In this document: piece after piece, positions 46,776-59,983 of the stretch
How the letters are laid out: each line of letters starts with the position of its first letter
Position numbering within the stretch: position 1 is the stretch's first letter
Source of the DNA: Apostichopus japonicus
Taxonomy: Eukaryota > Echinodermata > Holothuroidea > Aspidochirotida > Stichopodidae
Assembly: GCF_037975245.1 (NCBI RefSeq)
Contig: NC_092562.1
Span: 31,624,554-31,688,553 of the forward strand
Direction of reading: 5' to 3'
Length of the DNA stretch: 64,000 nucleotides
Notes under the pieces: generated by a model
Seen by the model: only the letters and a program-made list of their open reading frames with translations
Databases searched by the model: none
Told to the model about the DNA's origin: nothing
Position numbers and translations under genes: made by a program

Positions 46776-47914
46776 AAGATGTTATGTGGGGGGGGGGGGC
46801 AGGATGGGTGTAGGATGTTATGGGGGGGGGGGGCAGGATAGGTGTAGGATGTTATGGGGGGGGGCAGGATAGGTGTAGGATGTTATGGGGGGGGGCAGGA
46901 TGGGTGTAGGATGTTATGGGGGGGGCAGGATAGGTGTAGGATGTTATGGGGGGGGCAGGATAGGTGTAGGATGTTATGTGGGGGGCAGGATAGGTGTAGG
47001 ATGTTATGGGGGGGGGGCAGGATAGGTGTAGGATGTTATGGGGGGGGCAGGATGGGTGTAGGATGTTATGGGGGGGGCAGGATAGGTGTAGGATGTTATG
47101 GGGGGGGCAGGATAGGTGTAGGATGTTATGGGGGGGCAGGATGGGTGTAGGATGTTATGGGGGGGCAGGATAGGTGTAGGATGTTATGGGGGGGGCAGGA
47201 TAGGTGTAGGATGTTATGTGGGGGGCAGGATAGGTGTAGGATGTTATGGGGGGGGGCAGGATAGGTGTAGGATGTTATGGGGGGGGCAGGATAGGTGTAG
47301 GATGTTATGGGGGGGGGCAGGATAGGTGTAGGATGTTATGGGGGGGGGGGCAGGATAGGTGTAGGATGATATGTGGGGGGGGCAGGATGGGTGTAGGATG
47401 ATATGGGGGGGCAGGATAGGTGTAGGATGTTATGTTGGGGGCAGGATGGGTGTACGATGATATGTGGGAGGTCAGGATAGGTGTAGGATGTTATGTGGGG
47501 GGGGACAGAATGTGTGTAAGATGTTATGTGGGGGGCAGGATAGGTGTAGGATGTTATGGGGGGCAGGATAGGTGTAGGATGTTATGTGGGAGGTCAGGAT
47601 AGGTGTAGGATGTTATGGGGGGGCAGGATGGGTGTACGATGATATGTGGGAGGTCAGGATAGGTGTAGGATGTTATGGGGGGGGGCAGGATAGGTGTAGG
47701 ATGTTATGTGGGAGGTCAGGATAGGTGTAGGATGTTATGGGGGGGGCAGGATGGGTGTAGGATGTTATGTGGGAGGTCAGGATAGGTGTAGGATGTTATG
47801 TTGGGGGCAGGATAGGTGTAGGATGTTATGTGGGAGGTCAGGATAGGTGTAGGATGTTATGTGGGGGGCAGGATAGGTGTAGGATGATATGTGGGAGGTC
47901 AGGATAGGTGTAGG
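46776..47914. repeat. G-run minisatellite, about 30-bp unit, about 37 copies
   Basis: The unit is poly-G (4-12 G) followed by 'caggataggtgtaggatgtt' + 'atg(t)'. The unit length varies with the G-run. Later copies alternate with 'gggaggtcaggataggtgta' variants. Every unit on the plus strand offers a run of at least three G plus several GG pairs. Confidence 0.96.
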
Positions 47915-50157
47915 TTTGTATAGGAATTACAGTTCAGATGGTGTATACTATGAACATATCCCTGTAGTAACATCAGTGAGATAGCTAAGTTGAATTATTA
48001 AGTTGTCGTATCATCGCATTGGTCTAACAGATCCGTAATTCAGTTACAGTATTGCTAATATGCACATAGAGTTCTAGCGACATTTATATGCATGTTTGTA
48101 TGGATTATTATTGTTATATATATTTATATAAATGCATCGTTCTAACATCTGCTCGTTACTTTCTTGTATTTTGCTATATAAATCTATCAAGTCAATAACT
48201 GGTAGTTTAGCTAGAGTATTGCTATACGTATGAATATAATCACATTTATCAAGATGTTTTGTAGGGAGTATTTCTCTAATATTATGTATGCATGGATCTA
48301 AAACATCTATTCGTTACCTTTATTGTATTTTGCTATATACATCTAACAAGTCAATAACTGGTAGTTTAGCTAGAGTATTGCTATACGCATATATTTATAT
48401 GACAACACTTATCAAGATGCGTGTAGGGAGTAATAATGTTATATATGCTGTCGTGTCAAATTAAGTTTGAAATATATTCATTTTCGCTTTAAGCTTCTGT
48501 AAGTCCCTAACAGCTACTCTGAATTTAGTACCATGATTTCTACTGCATCATTGTAAGTCGTTCACTCGTTTGTTCTCAAACTTGATTATATAGAAAAAGG
48601 TAAGAATTTTATTTTGTATGACCTACATTTTATTACTTCAGAACAATGAGACGTTAGGGCGCAGGAGCTCGATCTAGGTCAAGGCGCATAGGCGGAGAAT
48701 TACTAGGGAATTTCAATTGTGATTGGCATTTTGAAACAATGTGCTTATCAATTGGAATATTAGTGGTGGTGTATTGTAATTCCACCAATTAACAAACAAC
48801 ATCCCATCACAGTATAGTCTCCCGTAAGCAGTCTAGGCCGAGCATGGTTATCGCCCACGCTCGTCGGATCTGAGTTTGTATTCGTATGACAGGTGTCTCA
48901 CAATGATATTATTTCACCAGCGGAATTCGACATTAATTTAAGAGTAGGAGAAGGATATATCAACTTGAACTGTTCTTATTGGAGTGATTAACAATTGTAA
49001 TGTATAGTCTTCCTATAGCTTTACTTGTAACCAACCCCCCAGGGCAAGATCTGTTATTATTACCCTCTATCCTAAGCTATACCGGTAGTCTAAACCAGTG
49101 GCATGATAATATGCATAAATCCACAGGTCTACCTGGAGAATTTCAAATACATATACACGCAGAGAATCATTTATCGAGCTTCACATGGAGAGAAATATGC
49201 CACGGAATCATAACAGAATTTTTAAACAAACGCCAAAATGTATTACATTTTGTACATAGCACACTTGCTTATTCAGCGTTTTTATTCAGTTATTTAACAA
49301 AGAAAATTATAAGACATGATATGGAAAATATAAATACAGACTACATTATTCTATGTCAAGTACGGTAATTCATTTCGTGAGTACGGGTATGTTGTATGTG
49401 AGTAGCATATAGGCCTGTAGATCAGGCCCTTGGATTGGCATATATTTACATGTTAGATGCATCTGAGGCATCTTATCCGTCAGTGAGTGGGCTAAACAGG
49501 TAACATATTGAAGATCAAATGTTTAACTTTAAGATATACAGGTGAGTGAGATCGCAAACACATTCAGGCGGGTTCCAAACATTTCAGGGATCACAACATG
49601 ACTTAGTCTTATAATGTAGTTCATGATGATTGAGGGGATCTGATAACATTACAGGAGGAACAAAATTGCTTTACCCTTCGGCAAAATATTTGAGACATAA
49701 ACGCTTTTCCTGATGCCGTTATTATGTTAGGGGTAAAAAATGTGTAGCTATAAAAGCGAATGGTTAGGTCGGATGACTTACTGAATCGGCTGAATATCCA
49801 TGGGGTGTAAAAGAGTTTAAAAAAAAAGTACAGTGAGCTGTTCGTGGAAGTTGGTTTTGCTTATAAGTATCTGATATAGATATTATTACGGTTCAGGTAC
49901 GTCAATAGCTAGACCAAATATTTCAGATACACATTATATTAGAAATGGTTACATTATGTAAAGGTATCAATGAGTTCATATTAAAAACCAAAAAACCATA
50001 TCAAATGACCAAGTAACTAAGAGTCAAGAACAAATTACATACATAGTGTAATTAAGATATTATTTGTACGAGGGTATATACGGTATCCCACATGTCATGT
50101 GTCGGAGTAGTTCCGCGAAACAGAGCGATGAAGGCATGCCATGAAAGTTCTTCCGTG
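47915..50157. other. Spacer with a 160-bp tandem duplication and an orphan open frame
   Basis: Two tandem copies of a roughly 165-bp AT-rich segment lie at about 48120-48450 (shared phrases 'agtcaataactggtagttta', 'gctagagtattgctatacg'). A 122-codon plus-strand frame (49000-49368, MYSLPIALLVTNPPGQDLLL...) is non-repetitive but AT-rich with no motif I recognise. The rest is featureless. Confidence 0.5.
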
Positions 50158-50631
50158 TATGGCAAGCCATGTGGGACAAACACTGCATAATATATCCGCG
50201 TATTAATTGGAATTTATACGCGTATTAATTGGAATATATACGCGTTTATATTATTAGCCAATCATATGGCTTAAATATATCCGCGTATTAATTCTAATAT
50301 ATATACACGTATTAATTCAAATATATACACGTATTAATTCGAATATATACACGTATTAATTCGAGCATATACACGTATTAATTCGAATATATACATGTAT
50401 TAAATAAAATACATATGGGGATTAAATCCAATATATGCACGGATTAATTAGAATATTCACGAAAAAATATTTCCGCTCTTGCTGTGTACATATACCAACG
50501 ATAAATGTTTTGGCGGACTCGCGAGATCGCTTCAAAAAGCGAAACTTTACACATGTACAATTAATACGCGTATATATTCCAATTAATACGCGGATATATT
50601 ATGCGGTGTTTGTCCCATATGGCTTGCCATA
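50158..50631. mobile_element. MITE with about 53-bp inverted repeats and an internal tandem array, 6-bp duplication
   Basis: It begins TATGGCAAGCCATGTGGGAC and ends with the complement (GTCCCATATGGCTTGCCATA). The inverted arms stay similar for about 53 bp through 'aaacac.gcataatatatccg'. Both flanks are TCCGTG, a 6-bp target-site duplication. The interior repeats 'cgtattaattcgaatatata' every 22-24 bp, itself built from near-palindromes. There is no coding capacity. Confidence 0.88.
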
Positions 50632-51221
50632 TCCGTGAGGTATGCAAGTAAAAAATATTATGGGTATAGGTTGACACATCATGTAAAACGTATACACGTG
50701 GAAGATGCATCGCTATGTATCTAAGCAAACGAGGTTAGTATATTCATCGAAGCGTACGGTAAAATATCGAATCGAAAAAAAAGAGAATAAAAAAACTTGT
50801 TTGACTTTGAAATACAATTGTGAACAATGACATCTAGAAGGAAGCTCGTTTGTGCCATTTGATCTACCTCCATTAAGCTCGATCTGAAGCATGAAGCCTA
50901 CCAGCTACTTGACCTACCTTTAACAGTACTTTAATACTTCATGCAGGGAGTAGTTCTAATCAGACTTGCAAATAAAACAGACTACCAGCTGAAGGTAAGG
51001 ACTTGTTGCTGGAATCGTTAAATGCCACAAACCATTGATTTATTTAATAGCATGACAATGTGAAGGAGTCGAGACTTAAACGACAGTTAAAAATGTACAT
51101 AAGAACACATTTGGGTAGATTCGAGGCTACCACTAACTTTCTAGTGAGATAGGTGAGAAGAAAGTGTATATACTGACAGATTCGTATCAGATTATACCAA
51201 AGGTAAAAGACACACACACAT

Positions 51222-51368
<147 letters not shown>

Positions 51369-52340
51369 GATCTGTTACATAGACCTACTCTATATGTAGG
51401 TTTAAGTTTATAGTAATAACCGCTCATTTGTCTTTAGCCACAGATATAAGACGTCTCCTTCTCATTATCTCCTCGTAACTTAAGAAATCAAAATGACAAG
51501 CAGGATGTCACAGAAAGTAATTACATTGGAAGAATGTAAAGAAACTAAATAGGAGTATAGATCCCTTCGCGACTGATAAGCTATTGAAACCAATCTCACA
51601 CTCACTGGGGTTCTCAAGGAATAACGAGTAATAACTTTATGATGATGTTATATTTTGACAGGCCTGACTGATTTGACGTGGCATCACAAATATAGGAATG
51701 TTTCATATGCACTTCAAGCTGCAGACAGCAAATATGTAGAACAACACAGTGTCAGGATTTAGAGACATCACAATGTAAACTACACTGCATCTAAATGAGA
51801 AGCACATGAGTGTGGAAGTATGATATTTAGCACTTTAAAATGATTAATGATAAACTGATTAATACAATGTAAACTTATTATAACTGTGTCACGACTTGAT
51901 CATAGTTTATGATCACAGTATTAGTCTTTAACGTGTGTAATAAAATATTCTATTATACCTCAGTTATTCTTCTTTAATCTAAATCTTCTAAAACAAAGTT
52001 GTAGATGGGTTGAATATATGTGCATGTCTTTGGTGAGAAATCAAAGTGATATTTTTATATTCCCACAGCACATTAAAGACTTAATCTTTGTTTGGTTGAG
52101 CGCCTTACAAACTGTCGTTAAAACTGCTGCAGCTTGAGATAAATGACCAGTTAGACATCACTGGCGCATCAATAGAAACGACTGGGTAGCCCAGTTTAGT
52201 TATTCTACTTTAGCCTCTCAGCAGTAACAGAAAAACTGAGAAGGATGGATATAATACTTATGTGACCTCAATATCATGTCTACATTGAAAGCTAACCTGG
52301 AACTGAATGAACAAATAAGGACACTGTTTATTTTCCTCTG

Positions 52341-52532
52341 TAGTTGGGTGCTCTTTTTGCTTCTCTGAGAGTTATAGGAACTGAAAGGTGTGATGAGAAT
52401 AGTCTTTCGAATAAGCTCTCAACAGAGGAGCTGACGTCATCATCAGTTTGTCTTAAAGGCGTATTCCAGACATGTGAATTTTCACACAAACAAATGATAT
52501 CGCCAGATGACCTTAACTCAATAGGTCTTTAA
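52341..52532 (+). CDS. Weak candidate terminal exon, unknown gene
   Basis: A good polypyrimidine tract and acceptor (tttattttcctctgtag) precede an open frame LGALFASLRVIGTERCDENS... ending ...SPDDLNSIGL and TAA. Composition is protein-like and non-repetitive, but there is no recognised motif and no partner exon. It could be chance. Confidence 0.18.
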
Positions 52533-52884
52533 GTGTTGCCATTGATTAACTGAATATTTAACAATAGTACGTTTACTATATTTATTTATCGTAGATGTAA
52601 TGTAATACTCGACTGAAGTCCATTGACCTACGTTACTTCCATCTCTACTGTATTGCTGTGATTATACATGGTTAGAATGCTGCCCTGTTGATATAATAAT
52701 TGCCTTTTACAAGTTAGTTTACATAACATTAGAAACTTGTTTATGTGCCCCTAATTAAGCGAGACACATGTCCCTGGGAAGATATCACTCTAATCTAAAG
52801 CAACACAGCCGGTACTATATCGTCTGCTGTTGGCTGAGTTTGTGTGCATATCAAACAGTAATTATTAGCCTACTATTGTTACGC

Positions 52885-52888
<4 letters not shown>

Positions 52889-52935
<47 letters not shown>

Positions 52936-52981
52936 AATAACGGAAAAACTGTTAAACAACTATGCTGCATTTATATATATA

Positions 52982-53017
<36 letters not shown>

Positions 53018-53030
53018 TATTTATATATAT
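52889..53030. repeat. Two TA microsatellites
   Basis: (TA)n tracts at 52889-52934 and 52972-53030, separated by 38 bp of unique sequence. Confidence 0.95.
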
Positions 53031-53231
53031 GAGCATGCATAACACAGCTGGACAGAAGAGTGACCCACCGCTATGTGCATGCGCGAAAAAGAAATGGTAT
53101 CTTTTGAAGGGGGAATTGAGCAGTTTTAAAATGGTTCAATATGAGGCTACATGCAAGAAGACGGAATATTCTTGTAATGAACTGTGACATGAACAGCATA
53201 AATATAGCAACATGGCCAACATGAAAATATG

Positions 53232-53276
53232 ATGGGTAGAACAGTTTCTAGATTCTAGTTTCTAGATTCTACCCAC
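53232..53276. repeat. Short inverted repeat at the head of the 18-bp array
   Basis: gggtagaa...ttctaccc encloses two direct copies of 'tttctagattcta', so the 45-bp segment can fold into a hairpin. It immediately precedes the 18-bp minisatellite. Confidence 0.7.
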
Positions 53277-53835
53277 TAGCTTAATCATACACACCTGCCA
53301 ATCATACACACTAGCCTAATCACAAACACTAGCCTATCACACACACTAGCAAAATCATTCACACTAGCCTAATCATAGATATTAGCCTGATCATACACAC
53401 TAGCAAAATCATACACACTAGCCTAATCATACACACTAGCAAAATCATGCACACTAGCCTAGTCATACACACTAGCAAAATCATTCACACTAGCCTAATC
53501 ATACACACTAGCAAAATCATATACACTAGCCTAATCACACACACTAGCCTAATCATACACACTAGCAAAATCATGCACACTAGCCTAGTCATACACACTA
53601 GCAAACTCATTCACAATAGCCTAATCATACACACTAGCAAAATCATATACACTAGCCTAATCACACACACTAGCCTAATCATATCCACTAGCAAAATCAT
53701 ACACACTAGCCTAGTCATACAAACTAGCAAAATCATACACACTAGCCTAATCATGCACATTAGCCTAATCACACACACTAGCCTAATCATACACACTAGC
53801 ATAATCATACACACTAGCCTAATCAGATACACCCA
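53277..53835. repeat. 18-bp minisatellite, about 30 copies
   Basis: The unit 'actagcctaatcatacac' alternates with 'actagcaaaatcatacac', forming a 36-bp dimer in places. The 18-bp period gives open frames on both strands (T-S-L-I-I-H on plus). Confidence 0.95.
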
Positions 53836-54690
53836 CTCTCACAGTGCATAACTAGAGTTGTGGGTCTGTGTTTAATATAAGGAAATGAAAGACAATGTCT
53901 TTAAAACAACATCATCTGTAGTGTGAAGTTAACCTCGATAGAAGAGTAGTTTCGCTTGAGCTTTTCGACGTCATACTATTCCTATCATTGACGGTTCCGA
54001 TCGGCGTCCAATAGAACACAGCATCTGGCATATATGATACACAATAAATAGAACAAACGTCCTATTTATTGTAAATAGAACATCAGCATGAAGCTGATAT
54101 TTAAATATCAAGTGGAATTTTGGAAACTACATCGACACATCATACAGCTTACACAGCAATTGAAATGAAGGATAGTAAAGATATGTATAACTAGTATTTA
54201 TTGTCTAAACATCATTACCCAAATAGTAACTGTAGCATATTCAAATAGGGATTAGTTGGGACAGTTGGTTGCATGCTTAAATACTTGTCTTAAATTGTTC
54301 TCTTTTAGTCCTATTTTGCATAAAAGCAATATAGACGCTTAAAATTCTCGCCCATAGCAACAGAGATATATAGATACCAGAAAACATATTTCCCCTTTAG
54401 ATTACTTTGACTGTAACCTTTGGCAACTGAGACACATTTCATAAATTATTATTTTCTTATAGACCACTTTAAATCTAACCTTCAGCAACAAGTGATTTCC
54501 GGGGAGCTATCTATCAAACATGCTAGAGTACAACATACCGTGAAAGCTCCTCTAACAATTTCACACATCCTTAACATTTGTGACCGCCAATGAACCGATC
54601 AAGTGGCCCCTATAGTCTACTATTTTGTGTACATTGTAATAGTTCATTTGTCATCATGAATGTCAGTGTCATGACTGCTGAGTGTATACT
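53836..54690. other. Spacer
   Basis: AT-rich unique DNA. There is a short direct repeat of 'aatagaacaaacgtcctatt' / 'attgtaaatagaacat' character near 54045-54085. No gene or transposon end seen. Confidence 0.5.
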
Positions 54691-54695
54691 ATATG

Positions 54696-56785
54696 CAGGC
54701 GCGTATCCAGGATTTTCAAACCCGGGGGGCGCGAATTACTATCTAAGCGGAGCGCCACCATCGGTTGGCGCGCAGCGTACAAGAAAATTTCTTGTTTTGA
54801 AACCCCCCAGGTCACCGGAAACGGCACTTCTCGGGCTTGAAATGACCAACCAGATGTACACTTTTTGCCTGAGAACCAAGTATTTCCTAATAGTTTTTTT
54901 TTTCCATCCATAACCTTTTTGAAGATTGTCAACCCGGCACACATTATGTTCGACCTGATCGCATCTCCTGTGGGTCTTTGCTTTTGTAGGTGATTCTACG
55001 TCGAGGCCCACAATACCCGTCAGCCCCATTTTTCAAGGTTCTAAGCCCCATATTTGTTCAGAATTTGAAAATTCACATTTCTCGTGAATAAACTCACTTC
55101 AAAACATACCCATAATGTTGTACAAAATTTCATCTATGAACAACCAATATAGAAAAAACTTCCTTCAACCCCTAACAGACCGGTCAAAATTGCACGAGTA
55201 GAGGGAAGTGTGATGTAGAATGTTGGTCAGAAATTTTCGAAAATTCAGACACAGTTAATTTATTGGTGTACAAATATTAAAACCTGTTATAACGGCTATT
55301 ATAAAACTTGGCTGAAGGAAATGAAAAAATAGCAGATATTTCCGAAACCGAACACTACACACATAGGCGTAGGAGGCGCGGCGGCAGTGGCGGATCTAGG
55401 GGTATTGGCCAGGAGTGGCGAGAATGGTCTGAAGGGGCGCTTTCGACACTATCTAAGCGGAGCGCCACCACTGGTTGGCGCGTAGCGTACAGAAAATTTT
55501 TGAGTAAAGATACTCCCTAGATCGCCGGAAATGACCCTTTCCGGGCCTGGCTAATTTGCAGATAAACGAAGAATAAGGTGTCATCGCCAAATTACACCAA
55601 CAAAATGTGACAAATGTCAATAAGTAGATGAGAGCGCAATAAAAAAGTCAATAATCTAGAATAAGTAAAAAGTGGTAAAGAGCTGAAAAAGGGGCCAGCA
55701 GTCCATTTGAGTCCGTCAGGGGGGCATCCGCCCCCCTGACTATATGGACGCTCCGCCACTGCGCGGCGGGGGTGCAGGCCCTAATTCGCCATTACTAATG
55801 TAAAAGAGAGTTTTGACATAATTGGACCTCCATGCTTTTTATACATCTACATGTGACATGTTGTTGTTTACATTAGCATCCCGCGGTACATGATGGCATG
55901 CGATGTAATAACCGATGCTTGCTTATATGATATTGACATGAACACGTTGAACGCGCGCGAAGCTTGCGAAAATTTTTGGTTATTTTTTCAGGCAAGTCGG
56001 ACAGTTTTGAGGCTTTTCATCCTGGAACGTCATTTTCATGCTCACTGATATGATGTGATATCTGCTGTTTGCGTAACAAATTCGAACAGGCGCGTAGCGA
56101 GGAATTTGCCAAGGGAGGGGCGAAGCCTGTAGGCAAATTATCTAAGCGTAGCGCCACCATAGGTTGGCGCGAAGCGTACAAGCAAATTTTGGCCGAAAAT
56201 GTCTCCCAGATCACTGGAAATGACACTTCCCAGGCCTTGTAAGTTGCCTCTAAGCACTTTCTATTTTTAAATTACTTAGCGATATCATTTAAAAAATGCT
56301 GAATGGGGGGGGCGGGCGGTCGCCCCCATCCCAAAATGCGTCATGTTCCCCGACGACACGGTCGAGTCCGAGACCAGCCACAGTTGGTTTCATAGCACAA
56401 TTCTACACACGCGTTATGATAGACCATATATAGTATATATATAGATCATTAGTGAGAGTGGAAAATGGAAACGTCAAAAAATGGAGTTGTCGGTGTAAGG
56501 GGTAGGGTGAGTCACACTTTTACGAAATCATTGATCCGTCACTGGCTACCCTTCAGCGCTGTAATGATGTCACTGTTCTTCTTTCTCTTCCCGGTGTCTT
56601 CGCGTTTTGCTTTTCCTCCCTCTTTTTCTCCTTTTTCTCTCTTTCTTCTTTTTCTTTTCCCTTCCTTCGTCTCCTCCTCCTCTTTTTTTCCCCTCTTTTT
56701 CCTTTTTTCTTCTCTTTTTTTCTCTTCTCTTTTTCTTACCCGGGGGGCGCGCGCCCCCAACGCCCCCCCCCTGGATACGCACCTG
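54696..56785. mobile_element. Non-autonomous DNA transposon, copy B (2.1 kb), 5-bp target-site duplication
   Basis: The same termini as copy A (CAGGCGCGTATCCAGG ... CCTGGATACGCACCTG) are flanked by a perfect ATATG duplication. The body is collinear with copy A across most of its length, including the module pairs and the right-end pyrimidine tract. It carries an extra nested MITE (55385-55761) and lacks a roughly 60-bp piece present in A near 42600-42660. No transposase. Confidence 0.92.
55385..55761. mobile_element. Nested hAT-like MITE inside copy B, 8-bp target-site duplication
   Basis: The 377-bp insert starts CAGTGGCGGATCTAGG and ends ...GACGCTCCGCCACTG, with inverted ends CAGTGGCGGA. 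The perfect 8-bp duplication CGCGGCGG flanks it. CAGTGGCGGA ends and 8-bp duplications are typical of hAT elements. It carries its own copy of the 'tatctaagcggagcgccacc' module found in the host element. Confidence 0.92.
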
Positions 56786-59488
56786 ATATGTCTCTCGTTG
56801 AATGTTATGAATGTATGTTACAACATGTATGATTCATTGTATAATCCAGAATGTGCCACCTGTACATAGCATGAATGAACACATTGAAACAGGATCACAC
56901 ACAACAGCCAATTATATCATTCAGACAATAAACTGTTTTAATTTAAGCATTAATCAATATGCTCATCTCATGTAGATGAAATAAGTTGGTTCACTATTTA
57001 TGTCTACGAGTAAGTTTCATGTATGTATGTATGTATGCTACACTGCGACGGTTAACCACTCAATGCTCACCGCCCAACGTGTATAGATTAACCATCAGAC
57101 AAGCAGGTTAGTTGAGGCCTAAACATTCCAAACGTTATCAATAGCAATGAGGGGCATTCTTCAACTCAAAAAATCCTTCTTCTCTATAATTTTATTTTCC
57201 GAAGAGAATTCTTGATAACAGGTCTTACTTATGAAATCGATTAAATAATACGAGAGATTGTGCCTCTTTTTTTATTTATAAAGAAAGTTAAAGAAAAGTG
57301 ATAACAGTGTGTCTTTCGTTTCCATTAAGTGGCTGGTTAATGACACCTCTTAGCATTCAGCTTAACACCTCTCTGCCTCTCGGAGAAACTTAAGAAAAAT
57401 ATCGATAGGTAGCCACAACTCTATCTCATAATGTTAAAAAAAATCCTTCACAAAAATTTAGAAAATTACGATAACTAAAAAAAAAGTATAGGTCAATAAA
57501 TCAGATTAAGTTAATAAAAGTTCAAAATATTCCAATGAATTGGGAAGAGATTGAAGATCATATCTCAGATAGATGGTCTTATGTTGGTTCATATCGAGCC
57601 TTAAATCAATACACGGTAGGTATAATAATACGGTACTTGAAAGGCAATACCTCTTTCATCTGCACAATAAACCCTTTATAAAGTACCTTTCGATCTCCAA
57701 GAAAACCCCACCTTTGTACCCCTACCTCCATCTGAAAGATGCACCCAACCATGGCTTGGTCCCAGTTACCGAGGCGGCCTCGTTATTGCTGCATTCAGTT
57801 CATTATGTTATCAATATCCAATATATCATCATTGAAGATATTTTCTACATAAATAAACAGAAACAGGGTGAGTTGCAAAGACTTTTCACGCCATTCTCAT
57901 TTTAATACCACCCAAGCAAGGAATGTGGCAGCCATTTACATTCTATATCTACATGTACATCTACACGGTGTCGATTATTCTCGAGTATCCACGGAAACAC
58001 ACTTATGACAATATAACCGAGATATGAAGATGGCTTCTCGCCAAATGTAATGTCGTGATCAATAAGCATTTATACTTCTAAACTAAACGATGACATGTGT
58101 TAGAGGGTCATACTACGCACCCCTATTACTCCATACCTTCATCAGTAAACCATATGGTGTTCGTGAACGAGAGGATCATCCCCAGGGGTATAAGATCCCA
58201 GGGTGTAACATATGAATATCACAAGTCTTGATAAATTATTGTATGTACATTTCACGATATGAGAATTCTCCAGGACGAACACAATTGTACATTTTAATGT
58301 AAAATTGATACGTCGAGGGGAGCGTAAATTTAAATGTCTTTTACTTGACTGTGTGGAGGGAGGTCAATGTACAAGAGACACTTTGTAGGGGAACATCACT
58401 GGCCACGGGCGAACATTATCTGATAGATAATAATTACAAGGTAATAGTAAAATATATGACTGCATTAATCGATCGAGCCTGCAGACATGGAGCTTGATAA
58501 CTATACAGGACATCCATAGCCTCGGATACGAACGTTAGTTACATCCAGGTACGGTTGACTTCTGCTTGACGATGTGACGTCACGTGCTTGTTACATAGTA
58601 CAAGAGACCATCTCAGTGGGCTGTCAGGTATTTGCTTTATACAACACAAGTGTTCAATAGGCCTGAACCTATATGTTTTCTACTGTGACGAAGACGCTAA
58701 GAGACTGACTTGTATTTTATTTATATACTTTTATACTAGACAAGCTGTCAAAATTTGTACCATGCACTGAAGTAAAGTTCTTAATGGTGACACGTTAACA
58801 TAAAAGTAAATAAAATCAATTTAAATTATAAATTATGAGTCGGGTGCAAACTCACTAAATGGCGCGAAAATTTACTGACACAAATCAAGATCTAATTTTG
58901 TCATCCGACGGGCCGATAATGTTATTAAATAGTAAATGGACAGCGTGTAGGCTTAATAAATATGCAGAGAATGCACCCAATCCGAGACAGTGCATGTAAT
59001 TAGCATGTCAGATGGACCAATAGCAATAGGGTTACGTGTAGATTAATTAACATATTCATTATTATGAATTGAAGAAATAGCATCGTCCGTTGATAAGGCT
59101 ATAAAGATATCAACTAATCTCCCTAATTAAGGTATAGACTACTGAGTGAGAATAATTAATGTTAATACTAGAACACGGGCGACAGTGATAGGTGATTAGC
59201 TGGTTCACATTATGAGGATTGCACCACGTAACTGTGTAGTTTGTTAGGAATAAAGAGATCATGTTACCTTAATCTTGACCGGAGAAAAGATCGTGTGGCA
59301 TGCATAAAATTCTTGCATTTTCACAATTTGCTAAATCTGCAGTTTAAAATCCATGTGGATCTTTTTCCAAGCAACAAACCATCTTTACCATTGGGTGGTT
59401 TCCCCGCGGGATGACGCAGCGAGTAAAACAGTTTGCAGGTTTCTAAGTAGCTAAATCTTGTAGTACAAACATGGTATGACCTTACCTG

Positions 59489-59569
59489 GAGTGTCTACCG
59501 AGGGCAGTCTCATTAAGCGACCAATGTCATGCAGCTCCACCGTGACATGAAGAGGCAAACCTCTTAAAG
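59489..59569 (-). other. Possible 5' exon on the minus strand (candidate SLC1A leader)
   Basis: A strong donor CTCCAG|GTAAGG follows a segment with acceptor-like 'gattctctttaag' upstream. One frame reads RGLPLHVTVELHDIGRLMRL and PSVDTP without a stop. It is on the same strand as SLC1A and 19 kb upstream of its first identified exon, so it could be a leader or N-terminal exon. No EAAT motif is visible and the link is speculative. Confidence 0.2.
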
Positions 59570-59983
59570 AGAATCAATACCTTCCAACAAAAACCTAAGC
59601 CAAAAATAAGTGGAGAGTCAGTCAATCAAGTTCCCTTTGATCAATCTCAACTTACACTGCTTGTATTCGGTCTTAATTGCGCGACGGGTCTCGCCGACTA
59701 TTAAATATAACGGCCAATGTTTTACAATGTCAACTTCGTCAAGTTTTAATCAAGATTCTTCAATGCACTGAAGAACATTTATTTTACTGTTTCAGAATTT
59801 TAATTGGTCTTGAATAGTCCCTCTATAACTTTTTCGACTGTTCTGTCTCTTTTTTTTTATATTTTTTTTTTACAAACTCCAATTCTATTTCTCCCGCGGT
59901 AATGGAACGGAGCATCTTGTTTGCTAGTGTCGTCTGCAAATGTGTAATGCATCAGCTATAGACGTGACTGTAGAGAAATCTCC

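Noticed and set aside
46854-47325. Gly/Cys-rich repeat protein (GVGCYGGG)
   Set aside because: It is a frame through the G-run minisatellite, with length changes between units that break it.
49000-49368. 122-codon plus-strand frame as a real gene
   Set aside because: AT-rich, no motif, no splice partner; kept only as a remark in the spacer entry.
54696-56785. Transib/ProtoRAG element because of the 5-bp duplication
   Set aside because: The termini are CAGG..., not the CAC-type heptamer ends of that superfamily, and no transposase is present.
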